In this document: positions 39,950-52,600 of the stretch, one piece after another
How positions within the stretch are numbered: position 1 is the stretch's first letter
Layout: every line of letters begins with the position of its first letter
NCBI GenBank assembly: GCA_023014485.1
Contig: JAJOZX010005521.1
Coordinates: forward strand, 221,001-285,000
DNA length: 64,000 nucleotides
Direction: 5' to 3'
Source: Bathynomus jamesi
Taxonomy: Eukaryota; Arthropoda; Malacostraca; Isopoda; Cirolanidae
Notes under the pieces: generated by a model
What the model was told of the DNA's origin: nothing
What the model saw: only the letters and a program-made list of their open reading frames with translations
Database searches by the model: none
Position numbers and translations under genes: made by a program

Positions 39950-42112
39950 CCCAAAGATAAAGTCAAGTCAGGTCACTTCAGCACAAAGTCAAGTCAAGTC
40001 AAGTCACTTCAGCACAAAGTCAAGTCAAGTCAAGTCACTTCAGCACAAAGTCAAGTCAAGTCAAGTCAAGTCACTTCAGCACAAAGTCAAGTCAAGTCAA
40101 GTCACTTCAGCACAAAGTCAAGTCAAGTCAAGTCACTTCAGCACAAAGTCAAGTCAAGTCAAGTCACTTCAGCACAAAGTCAAGTCAAGTCAAGTCACTT
40201 CAGCACAAAGTCAAGTCAAGTCAAGTCACTTCAGCACAAAGTCAAGTCAAGTCAAGTCACTTCAGCACAAAGTCAAGTCAAGTCAAGTCACTTCAGCACA
40301 AAGTCAAGTCAAGTCAAGTCACTTCAGCACAAAGTCAAGTCAAGTCAAGTCAAGTCACTTCAGCACAAAGTCAAGTCAAGTCAAGTCACTTCAGCACAAA
40401 GTCAAGTCAAGTCAAGTCACTTCAGCACAAAGTCAAGTCAAGTCAAGTCACTTCAGCACAAAGTCAAGTCAAGTCAAGTCACTTCAGCACAAAGTCAAGT
40501 CAAGTCAAGTCACTTCAGCACAAAGTCAAGTCAAGTCAAGTCACTTCAGCACAAAGTCAAGTCAAGTCAAGTCACTTCAGCACAAAGTCAAGTCAAGTCA
40601 AGTCACTTCAGCACAAAGTCAAGTCACTTCAGCACAAAGTCAAGTCAAGTCACTTCAGCACAAAGTCAAGTCAAGTCACTTCAGCACAAAGTCAAGTCAA
40701 GTCAGGTCACTTCAGCACAAAGTCAAGTCAGGTCACTTCAGCACAAAGTCAAGTCAGGTCACTTCAGCACAAAGTCAAGTCAGGTCACTTCAGCACAAAG
40801 TCAAGTCAGGTCACTTCAGCACAAAGTCAAGTCAGGTCACTTCAGCACAAAGTCAAGTCAAGTCACTTCAGCACAAAGTCAAGTCATGTCAGGTCACTTC
40901 AGCACAAAGTCAGGTCACTTCAGCACAAAGTCGTCATGTCAGGTCACTTCAGCACAAAGTCATCATGTCAGGTCACTTCAGCACAAAGTCGTCATGTCAG
41001 GTCACTTCAGCACAAACTCAAGTCATGTCAGGTCACTTCAGCACAAAGTCGTCAAGTCAGGTCACTTCAGCACAAAAGTCATGTCAGGTCACTTCAGCAC
41101 AAAGTCAAGTCAGGTCACTTCAGCACAAAGTCAAGTCAGGTCACTTCAGCACAAAGTCAGGTCAGGTCACTTCAGCACAAAGTCAGGTCACTTCAGCACA
41201 AAGTCAAGTCAGGTCACTTCAGCACAAAGTCGTCATGTCAGGTCACTTCAGCACAAAGTCATCATGTCAGGTCACTTCAGCACAAAGTCGTCATGTCAGG
41301 TCACTTCAGCACAAACTCAAGTCATGTCAGGTCACTTCAGCACAAAGTCGTCAAGTCAGGTCACTTCAGCACAAAGTCAAGTCATGTCAGGTCACTTCAG
41401 CACAAAGTCAAGTCAGGTCACTTCAGCACAAAGTCAAGTCAGGTCACTTCAGCACAAAGTCAAGTCAGGTCAGGTCACTTCAGCACAAAGTCAAGTCAGG
41501 TCACTTCAGCACAAAGTCAGGTCACTTCAGCACAAAGTCAAGTCAGGTCACTTCAGCACAAAGTCAAGTCAGGTCACTTCAGCACAAAGTCAAGTCAGGT
41601 CACTTCAGCACAAAGTCAAGTCAGGTCACTTCAGCACAAAGTCAAGTCAGGTCACTTCAGCACAAAGTCAAGTCAGGTCACTTCAGCACAAAGTCAAGTC
41701 AGGTCACTTCAGCACAAAGTCAAGTCAGGTCACTTCAGCACAAAGTCAAGTCAGGTCACTTCAGCACAAAGTCAAGTCAGGTCACTTCAGCACAAAGTCA
41801 AGTCAGGTCACTTCAGCACAAAGTCAAGTCAGGTCACTTCAGCACAAAGTCAAGTCATGTCACTTCAGCACAAAGTCAAGTCATGTCACTTCAGCACAAA
41901 GTCAAGTCATGTCACTTCAGCACAAAGTCAAGTCATGTCACTTCAGCACAAAGTCAAGTCATGTCACTTCAGCACAAAGTCAAGTCATGTCACTTCAGCA
42001 CAAAGTCAAGTCATGTCACTTCAGCACAAAGTCAAGTCAAGTCACTTCAGCACAAAGTCAAGTCAAGTCACTTCAGCACAAAGTCAAGTCAAGTCACTTC
42101 AGCACAAATTCT
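39950..42112. repeat. Higher-order minisatellite, core CACTTCAGCACAAAGTCA
   Basis: Roughly 75-80 units. Each unit is a fixed CACTTCAGCACAAAGTCA core plus a variable number of AGTCA/AGGTCA/ATGTCA pentamers. Period is about 31 in the first third, 26 afterwards. Variant blocks are ordered: AAGTCA-type to about 40690, AGGTCA-type to 41850, ATGTCA-type to 42020, then AAGTCA again. A mixed sub-block with GTCGTCATGTCAGG occurs twice (40930-41080, 41230-41370), indicating a larger duplicated unit of about 300 bp. No stop occurs in any forward frame, an arithmetic effect, not a gene. Confidence 0.95.
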
Positions 42113-42158
42113 TTTGTAGACTAGATATCTCTTTGTAGACCACACGCTATAGTAGCAC

Positions 42159-42330
42159 TGAGTGCCTGGTACTTCAGTGTTTAGTGGCAGACTGAGCAGT
42201 GAGGCTCTGGTTCACTCCCACCTACTGGTTCTTGGGTTGAGTTGAGTTGGCTGCTTACCCATTAATGCTTGGGCTACAAGTAACCCCTGGAGCACTCTCA
42301 CAGACTCACCCAAACATCATAGGGAAATGA
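42159..42330 (+). mobile_element. Possible tRNA-derived SINE interrupted by the satellite element
   Basis: Downstream of the right duplication the text TTCAGTGTTTAGTGGCAGAC..GAGGCTCTGGTTCACTCCC resembles tRNA box A and box B spacing (TGG..CAGTGGTTAG and GGTTCRANYCC). No 3' tail was defined. Confidence 0.35.
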
Positions 42331-43889
42331 GCTTCCTGGATGTTACTTTTGAATATTAAGGATACAGTACATCACACAGCTACAATAAAATAAACGAGGC
42401 TATTGAAATATATACTCAGGTTTTAGATCTCAAAAGAGCACTAATGTAATGTAGTTTCAAGCACCAAACTTACTTGAGAAGATATATAATTCAAATTATA
42501 TCTGGTAGTGGCTAATGCAGAGGGATTCAACCCTCTTTTAACCAAAAGACTGAATTGAACTGCTCTTATCATTTTCTTGAATTATATATAAAACCCTGGA
42601 AGGAGAATGCATTATTAAGTCCAACTTATAAAGTGACCTTTACTACTACTACTACTACTGATTCCAGTTTCAACATAAGCCCTTTATATTTAAAAAATGT
42701 GCCCTACTTCTAAATTAGATTATCTATCAGAATACGGTAAGTAATTGAAGAAATTTTTCAATTACTTAATTTGCATGAGAGCTTAAAGAATATGGACTAC
42801 TTTAATCAATTCAGTAATTTCTTTTAGAATTATTATTTACATAAAATTAATGGAAGAAATTAAAATCTGGGAAAAGCATCTAAATTTCAAGTTTAATATG
42901 ATATAATATTTCCAATGGGGTCCAGAGTTTATAAATTCTATACCAAGTCTAGCAGCCTAGTTGACCAAAAATTTTATTTAGCAATCCTGAATGATAAGTC
43001 AAATTAAGAGAGGTTTATGCCAATAACTACTAGTTGGCCATTCAAAATTAATCTAAGAAAAAATTGGATGCTTTCATGAATGTGAGTTAATAAATGTGCA
43101 AATAGTGTATATTTTAGCGGAAGTTATGCAAGTTACTTCAGTAACTCCATAAATAATTTTTATGTTAATTAATTTACTTGAAATTGATATTTTACAAGAT
43201 TTGATTATAATATAGCTATAACTTTAGATCATTCATGATTTGGATAACCCTGATATGCCCAACTGCCTTCATGTTTTCCAACTGCCCTTCCAGAACTTCA
43301 TATATTATAATACATACATACATTGGCAGGCAACTGGTGTGACAGAATTGACAATGATTATCACATTTGTTCTCTGTCTATAAAGAATGCAGGAAGGTAT
43401 CTGTTTTTGGTAAAAAAAAAAAGTCAATTCCTTAAGATGACAGTAAGCTCTAGTGAGGCATATAATTAGCCCAACAACATTTACATTACTATTTTATTAA
43501 GCATCATTAGGGGCAATTAAAGAAAAATATATACAGTATATTAAATGATTAACTTTTGATCATCAATGTGCCCCTATATGCACTCTTTTGCAACAACAAT
43601 TATTTTTATAGGATGCTTCAACTCTAATTTTGCATTCTCTCTTCTTTATGTTTCCAATCTCCTCCTTCCTTTACCTTTAAGGTTTAAAGGCCTCATGGTT
43701 TCAGGGCAATTGCCCCTTCATCCCCCCAAAATATGCCCCTGATGTGGAAAATTTTTATATATGCAGTGTGCAAATGATAAAGCAATAAATAATTATACCA
43801 TAATTTTCATTCATATATTGATGGTATTTCTGCTGAGCATCTGAAAATTAGTAGTGACAGATTAGTGCCTTTACAGGTTTACTCATACA
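42331..43889. other. No gene recognised
   Basis: AT-rich sequence with a short (TAC)n near 42640. No exon or element could be supported. Confidence 0.5.
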
Positions 43890-44740
43890 TGGTGTTTTGC
43901 TAGATACAATGTTATCCATTGTTTTGGTGCCAGTACTAAAAGATAAAAAGGGTAAAATCAACAGTAAAGATAACTATAGGCCAATACCCTTGGCCAGTAT
44001 TATGTCTAAGGTGTTTGAATATATACTCATTAATAGACTTGAATGTTACCTGTATACTAGTGATAACCAATTTGGTTTAAAAAAGAAACACAGTACCGAT
44101 ATGTGTGTGTATGCCTTGAAGGAAATGGTCTGTAAATACCAAACTCTAGATGCTAATATATTTTGTTTTTTCTGGATGCCTCTAAGGCATTTGATCATGT
44201 TAATCATAACAAATTATTCATGAAACTTGTAAATTGTAATGTACATGGTTACTTGGTCCATATATTATTATTCTGGTATGATAATCACTAGACAATGATT
44301 GTAAGATAGGGTGGGGTTAATTCAGAGCCATTCTGTGACCAATGGTGTCAGGCAGGGAGGGATATTATCCCCCTACTTATTCAATGTTTATATGGATAAT
44401 CTATCTGTTGTGCTGAACACCTATAAAATAGGCTGCTATATTGGTACAATGATTGTAAAAGGGCTCAGCACACTTTTGAAGGTGTGTGAAAGGTATGAGG
44501 AGGATAACAAAATATAATCCTGCTAAAAGTCATCTTATGATTATGAGGACCAAGGCCTACAAATATATAAAATTTCCTAAATTTCAACCGAATGGTATGG
44601 TGCTGTCAGAAGTAATCCAGACTAAGTATCTTGGCCACATACCTACTAACTGATAGTCTTTCAGATGACTATGATATTCTAAGGCAATGTAGACAATTAT
44701 ATACTCAGGGAAATACTTTGGTTAGAAAATTTCATGTGTA
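43890..44740 (+). pseudogene. Non-LTR reverse transcriptase fragment
   Basis: Pieces on + read SIVLVPVLKDKKGKINSKDN and YRPIPLASIMSKVFEYILIN (RT motifs 1-2), NQFGLKKKHSTDMCVYALKE, then, in another frame, TNGVRQGGILSPYLFNVYMD (B box). The catalytic YADD box is not readable and frames break near 44170 and 44290. Different family from LINE-A and from the LINE at 47660. Confidence 0.75.
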
Positions 44741-46909
44741 TATTAGATGTTAAGTTGATTTTGTTCAAAACTTTTTGTACTCCAATGTATACAGCTCATT
44801 TGTGGTAGAACTACAAAATGTATAATTTGAGAAAATTATATGTTGCATATAATAATATTTGGCAATATCCTATTTTGGCATCCCAAATTATTAACAATTA
44901 CAAAATAAACAAATAGCATCCCAAATACAAGCAATTGGTGAATGTGTACAGCTATTTAGTCGCTTCCTGACATGTACGATAGTGCAGTGTCCTGTATGAT
45001 ATACTTGTCTATGTATTAAAAATAAATGCTCACATTTTTGGTAAAAGTTGCTTAAAATTAATCAAAACCTCTGTGAAAATTATTGAATGCCTGATTAGGT
45101 CAACCGTACACCCTTGATGATTGGTTAAGTTAAGTAATTTAGGATGCTATACATTTATTTTTGGTTGGTTGAATAATTTAGGATGCCAAAATAGTATATT
45201 GCCTAATATTTTTAGGAGTTTATTAAGAACTCCAAGATTTATAAATGGTGTTCCTTCCTGTCAGTATGCTGTTTGTAGTCAATAAGGTGCCTAACTGTGC
45301 CAGTGTCATTGCAATTTTGTATTTAGATTTATCGCTAGGCTTGGTAAGTCAGTCAATAATAGAAGCCATGGTTTGTGGACTGGTCTCCGATATATTTTAG
45401 AAATCTCAATCTGGAAGCATTGGCATAGAGTCATAGACAATCGTATGTTCATTATGCACAGTGATTCACTGGCCTACTTAGTCAGTGCTCCAAACAACTA
45501 TCTCTTAATCTTCGATAGACCTCTTGTATAATGTTTGTACCTGTCGAGTCTGAAGTAAAGTGTTTTTGTTTGTTTGTTTACTCATCTGCACAAGAAACAA
45601 ACATCAGATTCTTTCAAAGCACATCAAAATTGACCCAAAAAATATCTTCTGGTCATTAATTGCCAGTTCAGTTTGAGTTCAGCAAAATACTGGGCTACAG
45701 TTCTGTATTGCCCCCCATATTTTTTATTAAAAAATAGTTTCGTATATATTTTTATTAAAAAATTAGTGCTTTTTGTTAGTAAAAAACAACCATAGTTTTC
45801 TACTTCTGATAAAAATATTCAATATGGTGAGAAAATATTGGTTTGTAATAAATTTAAAAGAGTGTACTTAACTTTTCTATCCTTTACATTAGTCCTTATG
45901 GCTCCGGCTACCCAGGCAAGGTGGACACATGTTATTACATTATCATTTGTATAATATAGGTCTCCGGGGTACGGGGGCGGAGCCCCCGTAAAGATCACGC
46001 ATCACAAATTGATCGGTATAGGGTGGGGGGCAATACGGAACTGGCCCCAAATATTGACCAAATTTTATTATAAAATACCAGTAATTTTCTGAACTGTGCC
46101 CGGATTCTTGAATTTTACCATTTTTTATTATATGTATTCATAAATCTACGACTACATGATACATATAAATCTAGGGGGCGAACGTTACCGAAAATAGACG
46201 GAGACACGAAACACAAGTATTCTTAATAAAAGTGTTGGTAAGACCAAATTATCGCGAAATTATAACTTGATAACTAGGGTAAAATCCCTTCGACTTCTGG
46301 TCTGGATTAAATGAAACTCAAGCCCATATATAAATTTAAATTAAAATCCGACTTCTTCTCTCAGCCAGCTACAATTCACCATAAAGTTCACAACCTAACG
46401 TTACGCTCAACTTCGTCTACGTGACTAACGGCTCATAGTGGTAAATCTTTAGGGGTTTAGGGAAAAAACTGCACGGGTGACTCACGGTTTCTATGCACAT
46501 ACGTGTAATTAGTACACAGATTTTTATTTTTATGTTTTGGTAGAGTGGAGATTAGAAGAGCATGGCAGAACCTGGGTAAAAAATACTGGCAGGTACATGA
46601 CGGCTTTGATGCACATGTTACATCACAGTCTAATTTAATTTACCAAGTATTATCATAAAAGTTAATTTCATTGGTAAACGTTCATACAAAAATTGACTTG
46701 CAGCGCCTTCCCAATGCAGTAGTACAAATTACAATCCTATTAACCAGTGTTAAGTACCAAGTCGGCGCGGATGGATGTACGTTTGGAATGACTAATAATT
46801 TCGGATTAGGGCCAAAATTTGCATTATATTACATTTCATTTGGAAAACATGAAGCCAGTGGGGCCTACCGAGGTTATCCAAGTCATGAGCTATATTTTAT
46901 AATAAAATC
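44741..46909. other. No gene; foldback-F fragment near 45080-45190
   Basis: Mostly AT-rich unique-looking sequence. 45083-45140 carries GAATGCCTGATTAGGTCAAC of foldback family F. 45960-45995 has a GC-rich GGGGGCGGAGCCCCC palindrome of a type often seen at transposon ends. Confidence 0.5.
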
Positions 46910-47188
46910 GGTACTTTCCTGTTATCCCGGACCCCAGACTTTTTGCCAGTTGTCAGACTTCAATTTTGACAGAATACTTTCGTTAAAACTAACGAAAATA
47001 TCACGACTTAACCTAACCAATTATCAAGGGCGTACAGTTTACCTAACCGGGCATTCAATTAACCTAATTAATTGGTAAGGTTACGTTAAGGCGTGATATT
47101 TTCGTTAGTTTTAATGAAAATATTCTGTCAAAATTGAAGTCTGGCAACTGCCAAAAAAGTCTGGGGCCCGGGATAACAGGAAAGTACC
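46910..47188. mobile_element. Foldback element, family F (copy 2)
   Basis: Arms from GGTACTTTCCTGTTATCCCGG (46910) and, read inward from 47188, GGTACTTTCCTGTTATCCCGG. They continue through CAGACTT and TCAATTTTGACAGAATA to TTCGTTAGTTTTAACGAA-like hairpins and the AACCTAACC core. The arms are about 135 bases and highly similar. Confidence 0.88.
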
Positions 47189-47503
47189 ATAAAATCTTTC
47201 AAAGCGTCAATCTCAAGTCAGCTAATTAACATACAACTATTTACTACTACCAAAGTATTACTATTGTCCATTAATATTGTTTAATATTGTAGTACATGTT
47301 TTAACTATTAATAATACTTATTTGCTCATTTATTTATTTATTATTATTAATTAATAACAACTAGCTGCTTATTTTTAATAAGAGCCCAGTAAAGCCTAAA
47401 GCTTAAGGGCCAAATTAAATAAAATAAATAGTCGAGCTTCACAATTATTCATGTCATTGTAAATTGAAAAAATGTATTTATTATTTTATTATTAATAAAG
47501 GTT

Positions 47504-47528
47504 ATTCTATCTATCTATCTATCTATCT
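47504..47528. repeat. (TATC)n microsatellite
   Basis: Six TATC units just upstream of the LINE beginning near 47660. Confidence 0.95.
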
Positions 47529-47689
47529 AAAGTAGCCTACATAACTTAAACTAAAAATATATACTATTTACAATCTACAAACTATCTCTTTCATTCATGA
47601 AAGTGTTCAAATTTTCTTAAAATTACCTAACGAGCCACTGTCGAAAATTTATTTAAAATTAACTAATTGTAGAGCATCCTACTCATATC

Positions 47690-49627
47690 CCCAATCGCCT
47701 TAGAGATAGGTCCAACATTCTGAATGTATTTCTTACTTTTCATCCTTCTTCTTATTCTGTGAAATTTTTCTCCGTTGGGCTCCTCCGCTCCTCCGACCAC
47801 AATCTTATATCTGTTCCTGTCTTATCACTCCAATTCGGCCTTTGGGTCCTCCCAAGAGGAGACACCTTGGCACTTCGGCGCCGCTGATTGGAAGGCCCTT
47901 AGGCAGTACTTCTGTGACTTCCCATGGAATGATTACTGCTTCTGTGGCCGGGGCCCTTTCGAGGCCCTTACTCTTCATACTTTTTTTTTTGTTCTTTTCC
48001 TATCTTCTCTTTACTTGCATGTCTGTAGTTTGCATGGTATGACAGTGTTTGAGTTAAGACTGTGTTTGCATGGTTTGTAAGCGTTCTTATTTTACTTCTT
48101 TTCATCTTTCACCCCTTTCCTATTCTCTTCGACTATTTTTCCGACTTGTCGGCAGTGGCCGGCGGATGATGATGGTGAGTTTTTCTCTCTCTTTTTCTGG
48201 ATGAATGTTAACCCACGAATGATAGGTTTTGCTACTTACTTTACCCCTTATTCTCTTCTTTTAACCCCCTACTCTCTTCTTTCTCTCGGGCTAACCTTAG
48301 AGTGGATCTTAGGGTCTTTGTTAGCCTTAACTTCTGTAGATCTGTAGAGTGTGCTGAGCGCATCACGGAGGTCATTTTCTCGGGCATGAAGGCGTACAAT
48401 CTATATTCTATTCCTACTATTAATGCAGAAAAAGCCTTGGTTTAACTTTACTTGTTCTAATGCTATCCACAACAGAGAGGAGTCTTTTAGAAGGTACTGT
48501 TGCCATCCAACTCATGACTCTCACTTAGCTTATATTTCTCCCGGAATCGTGCAAAATCTGTTCTTCGACTCGCCAAAAATTCCTTCATCAGACAAAAATG
48601 TGAAAACCTATCCAATTCTACTTCTTCTCGCTCTTTCTGGCATCTAGCTAAGAACCTCTTCAACGACTTTACTTCCTCTTCTTAACCTCCTCTTTTCCAT
48701 TCCGACGGCTCAGTTGCTATCTCTTCTCCTGATAAAGCTGAATTCTTCGCTCAAACTTTCGCTTACAACTCAACCCTCGACGATTCCGATGCTGTTCCTC
48801 CATCTCCTCCGCCCTCTAACTTTATGTCTGAAATTAGAATATCTTCGAAAGATGTTCTTTCTGCTCTATCTGGGCTCAACTCTAAGAAGGCGTACGGTCC
48901 TGATGGTGTTCCTCCTGTTGTTCTTAAGAACTGTGTTTCAGTGCTGACACTCTGCCTAGGCAAACTCTTTCGTCTTTGTCTCTCATCTGGTACTTTTCCT
49001 TCCTGCTGGAAGTTCGCTTTCATTCAGCCTATCCCAAAGAAGGATGACCACTCTCAACCCTCCAACTATCGTCTAACTGTTTTGATTTCTTGCCTTTCTA
49101 AAGTTTTTGAATTTATCCTAAATAGGAAGATTCTTAAACACCTCTCTTCTCACAGTCTTCTTTCAGATCGTCAGTATAGGTTCCGCAAGGGACGCTCTAT
49201 TAGCGATCTTCATGCATATCTCTCTGACTTTTGGTTATCCTCCTTTCGGGATTTCAGTGAAACTTTCACTATTGCGCTAGACATACCAAAAGCTTTTAAT
49301 AGAGTCTGGCACAAATCTTTAATTTCAAAACTGTCTTCCTTCGGTTTCTATCCTTCTATCTGTGCCTTAATTTCTAATTTCCTTTCTGGCCGATCTATAG
49401 CTGCGATTGTAGGTGGCCACTGTTCTTCTTCTAAAGCTATCAACAGTGGTGTTCCTCAGGGTTCTGTCCTGTCATCCACTCTTTTCATTTTATTTATTAA
49501 TGATCTTTTAATTCGCACTTCCTCTTCTATTCACTCCTCTGCAGATGATTCCACTCCTCACTTCTCCACCTGCTTCCCAAAGCGTCCCTCTCAACAATCA
49601 CTCCATGATTCGCGTAGGATGGCTATG
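47690..49627 (+). pseudogene. LINE-B polyprotein, endonuclease end and RT (left part)
   Basis: [11 protein letters not shown] at about 47790-47825 is the C-terminal motif of an AP endonuclease. Then KALRQYFCDFPWNDYCF (47895-47945), KPWFNFTCSNAIHNREESF (48430-48500) and a 300-codon RT frame from 48824: SGLNSKKAYGPDGVPPVVLK, FIQPIPKKDDHSQPSNYR, FTIALDIPKAFNRVWHKSL (A box, with Pro for the usual Ser), [20 protein letters not shown] (B box), and SADDSTPHF where YADDST is expected (Tyr to Ser). These substitutions and frameshifts upstream show it is dead. Ends at the nested insertion. Confidence 0.88.
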
Positions 49628-49646
49628 GACATGGTTGTGTTGGGAC

Positions 49647-52600
49647 CAGTGGCGGTTCCTCATATGGGCAATATGGGCAGCCGCACAGGGCGGCATTTGT
49701 GGAGGGGCGGCATGAGCGCCTGCAAAAAAAATAAAAATAAGAATAAATAAATAAAGAAATAAATAAAAATAAAAAATAAAATAAAATAAATAATAAAAGA
49801 TCAATAAATATATTTTTATTAATAAAAAACCATCTATTGCATTTTCCATAAACCTTCCCATAAAAGACCTAAACAATGCAAAATGCTTCCAGATTAATAT
49901 TATTGGGAATAAAGGCCCATACTTTAACATATGTAATGTTATTTTTCTGGGTTTGGTTAAATAGTGAAATGTATATTATTTATTACAGAACGAATCTTCA
50001 CACTAAGCCACTAAGGTCTGTCAAATAACCGCAAATGGATAAGAAGAGGTCAAAGCTATCAGGTGCTCAGTTTAGAAAAAAGAGGAAAGAAGAAGAGGAG
50101 AAACGAGCAAAAGATAAAGGTATAGAGCTATGTCATCTACTCTTCACTGCTATATTGTGATATAGCTTTCTGAGTCATTTGAAGTGTACTATTATGTATA
50201 TAATTAGCCATTAACCAAGGAGGTTGTATTATTCATTTGTTTCCTATTCTAAAAGTTTAATAAATTGTGCTTAATAACATGTTAAATTAATTGTACTAGC
50301 CTATTCATGCATTGGTCTGTTATGTTCTATTTTACTATTTGCAGGGGCACTTTTGAAATATTTTGGAACACCCTCTGCCACTAGCCAGGATGAGAAGCCG
50401 TCTACTTCTGCCATTATTGAGGCTGAGGAGCCATCTACCTCCTCAGCCTCACATATGTCTCCACAAATGCAGTCTGATCCTGAGGATGAAGACCCATTTG
50501 CTTCTACTTCTCCCCGGCAGGACTCTTCAGGTGAGTTTGTGTGCACATATGTCTGTGAGTGTGTGCGTGTGTGTGTATGTGTATGCATCCCTGCAAAGCA
50601 TTTTGCAAACAGTTATAAATTATAATGTTATTATCACTGGGTCTGGGTTACTGGGTATGTGTGGTGTTTCACCACCATAATTCCATAACACCACCACCAT
50701 AACAAAGTGCTGTGAATAATGTGTTATCTAACTTAGGTGTGTATACTAATGAGTAATGCTCTTGTTCTTTCTATTAGAAATGCCTGGAGCAGAATCGCCT
50801 CCTGAGGATGAGTCTCTGTCCACCGACCCTGCTAACTGGCCTTCAGTTCTGACTGAGAGAATTCGGACACAACTGGTTTCCAGGGGACCAAGTCAAGTAC
50901 CATCTGACTTTGTATTCCCTAGAAACGACAGTGACGGAAGAAGTTTCCACCATCAATACTTCAGGAAGTCATTGGTTAGTGGGGAAAATATAACCAGAAG
51001 TTGGTTGGTCTATTCCTTAAAAAACAACAGCCTTTTCTGTTTCTGTTGTACATTATTTTCCAAGAGGAAAATAAATTTAACAAGTTTGGGACTCTCGGAC
51101 TGGAAGCATGCAAGCTCATTGCTCACATCACATGACAGTTCAGAACACCTAAATTCTATGAAAATCTGGAAAGAACTGGCAGTGAGGATGAGAAAGGGGG
51201 AGACCATTGACAAGCAGGAGATGGCACTTCTGGAGGCTGAGAAGTTGAGATGGAGAGCGGTGCTGACACGTCTCACTGCTATTGTGCATTCTCTGGCAGT
51301 TAGGAATTTGGCACTAAGGGGACATACAGAAAAATTGTTCTCACCATCAAATGGCAATTTTCTGAAAGAAGTTGAACTGATGGCACAATTTGATCCTATA
51401 ATGCAAGAGCACATTAACCGTGTCCAAAAAGGGACCTCCAGTCACACCAGCTACCTCGGCCACCACATACAAAACGAACTCATTGATTTGTCGAGCAGCA
51501 AGACCATTTCAGCAATGGTGAGCGACATCAAACAATCAAAGTTTTTTTCAATAATTCTAGATTGCACTCCAGATATCAGCCACACTGAACAGTTGTCAGT
51601 TGTGATTCGGGTTGTGTCACTGGAGGGGAAGCCCCATATAAAGGAACATTTCATGGGGTTTTTGGAGGCAGAGGAGTCCACTGGTCAACATTTGGCATCT
51701 CTGATTCTGAAGAGACTGGAGGAGCTAAAAGTTCCTTTCATGGACTGTAGAGGACAATCATACGACAACGGGGCCAACATGAGGGGAAAAAACAAGGGTG
51801 TTCAATCCAGGCTCCTAGAAATTAATCCCAGAGCTCTGTTTGTTCCATGTGGGGCTCATTCTCTGAATTTGCTTGTGGCCGATGCTGCTAAGGGATCTAT
51901 TGATGCCACAAGTTACTTTGGCATCTTGCAGAAGCTTTACAACTTGTTTTCAGCCTCCACACAACGATGGGCCATTTTGAAAAAACATGTGAACATCACA
52001 TTGAAGATGTGGTCTGATACAAGGTGGGAAAGCAAGATCAAGAGTGTGGAGCCCCTGAGATATCAGGCAGCTGCAGTGAGAGATGCACTGATCGAGGTGA
52101 GGGACCACACCAAAGACTCTGTAATAAAGGTCGAGGCTCAATCTCTGTCAGAGGAGGTTGGGTCATACCGCTTCGCCATTTGTTCAGTGGTGTGGCATGA
52201 CCTGTTGTGCCAAATTCAGCATGTGAGCAAGCAGATGCAGTCTCCTAGCATGCACGTTGATGTTGCAGTAAATCTCCTAAAAAAAACAGAGAGAGGTCTC
52301 CGCAATTACAGGGCAACAGGTTTTGTGGCTGCACAAATGGCAGCCACAGATATCTGTGAACAAATGAATGTGGAGGCTGTGTTAAAACAAAAACGGCTGA
52401 GGTCCACAAAGCGGCACTTCTCCTATGAAGCATCTGATGAGCCCTTGATTGATGCTTTGAAGAAGCTGGAGGTGACATTTTTCAATGCAGTGGTTGATGC
52501 TGCAACATCAGCCATTCAGGAAAGATTTTCCACGTTGGAAATTGTGGGAGAGAAGTTTGGAGTGCTGACACATTTCCAAAATCTCACATTTGAGGAGCTG

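Larger units (their letters stand above)
39148..42158. mobile_element. TIR element carrying two minisatellites and a foldback (Mutator-like, non-autonomous)
   Basis: 3011 bp between perfect 10-bp duplications. Left terminus GTGCTACTATAGTGTGCAGT, right terminus read inward GTGCTACTATAGCGTGTGGT; both continue CTACAAAG. The TIR is about 32 bp with few differences. Inside, in order: a 31-bp tandem array that is the inner TIR motif repeated (39160-39585), a foldback element (39588-39890), then a 2.1-kb minisatellite (39950-42112). The TIR length and 10-bp duplication fit Mutator-like elements, but there is no transposase and the superfamily is inference. Confidence 0.8.

Noticed and set aside
39155..42112. 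CRISPR-like regular repeats
   Set aside because: Units are head-to-tail without unique spacers, and the genome is eukaryotic.
39933..42138. A 728-codon open frame plus two 400-codon frames (KSSQVTSAQSQVKSLQHKV-type peptide)
   Set aside because: The minisatellite unit has no stop codon in any forward frame, so all frames stay open whatever the period. There are no splice sites, composition is purely repeat-driven, and variants change the frame freely.
45083..45140. Telomere-like TTAGG words
   Set aside because: AACCTAACC occurs only within the foldback family; there is no tandem TTAGG array.
46671..47078. A 135-aa plus-strand frame
   Set aside because: Its second half is one arm of the foldback element F; no domain or splice context.
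49598..49930. Phe/Leu-rich minus-strand frame near the hAT left end
   Set aside because: Translation of an AAAT/AAAAT-rich stretch inside the hAT 5' region.
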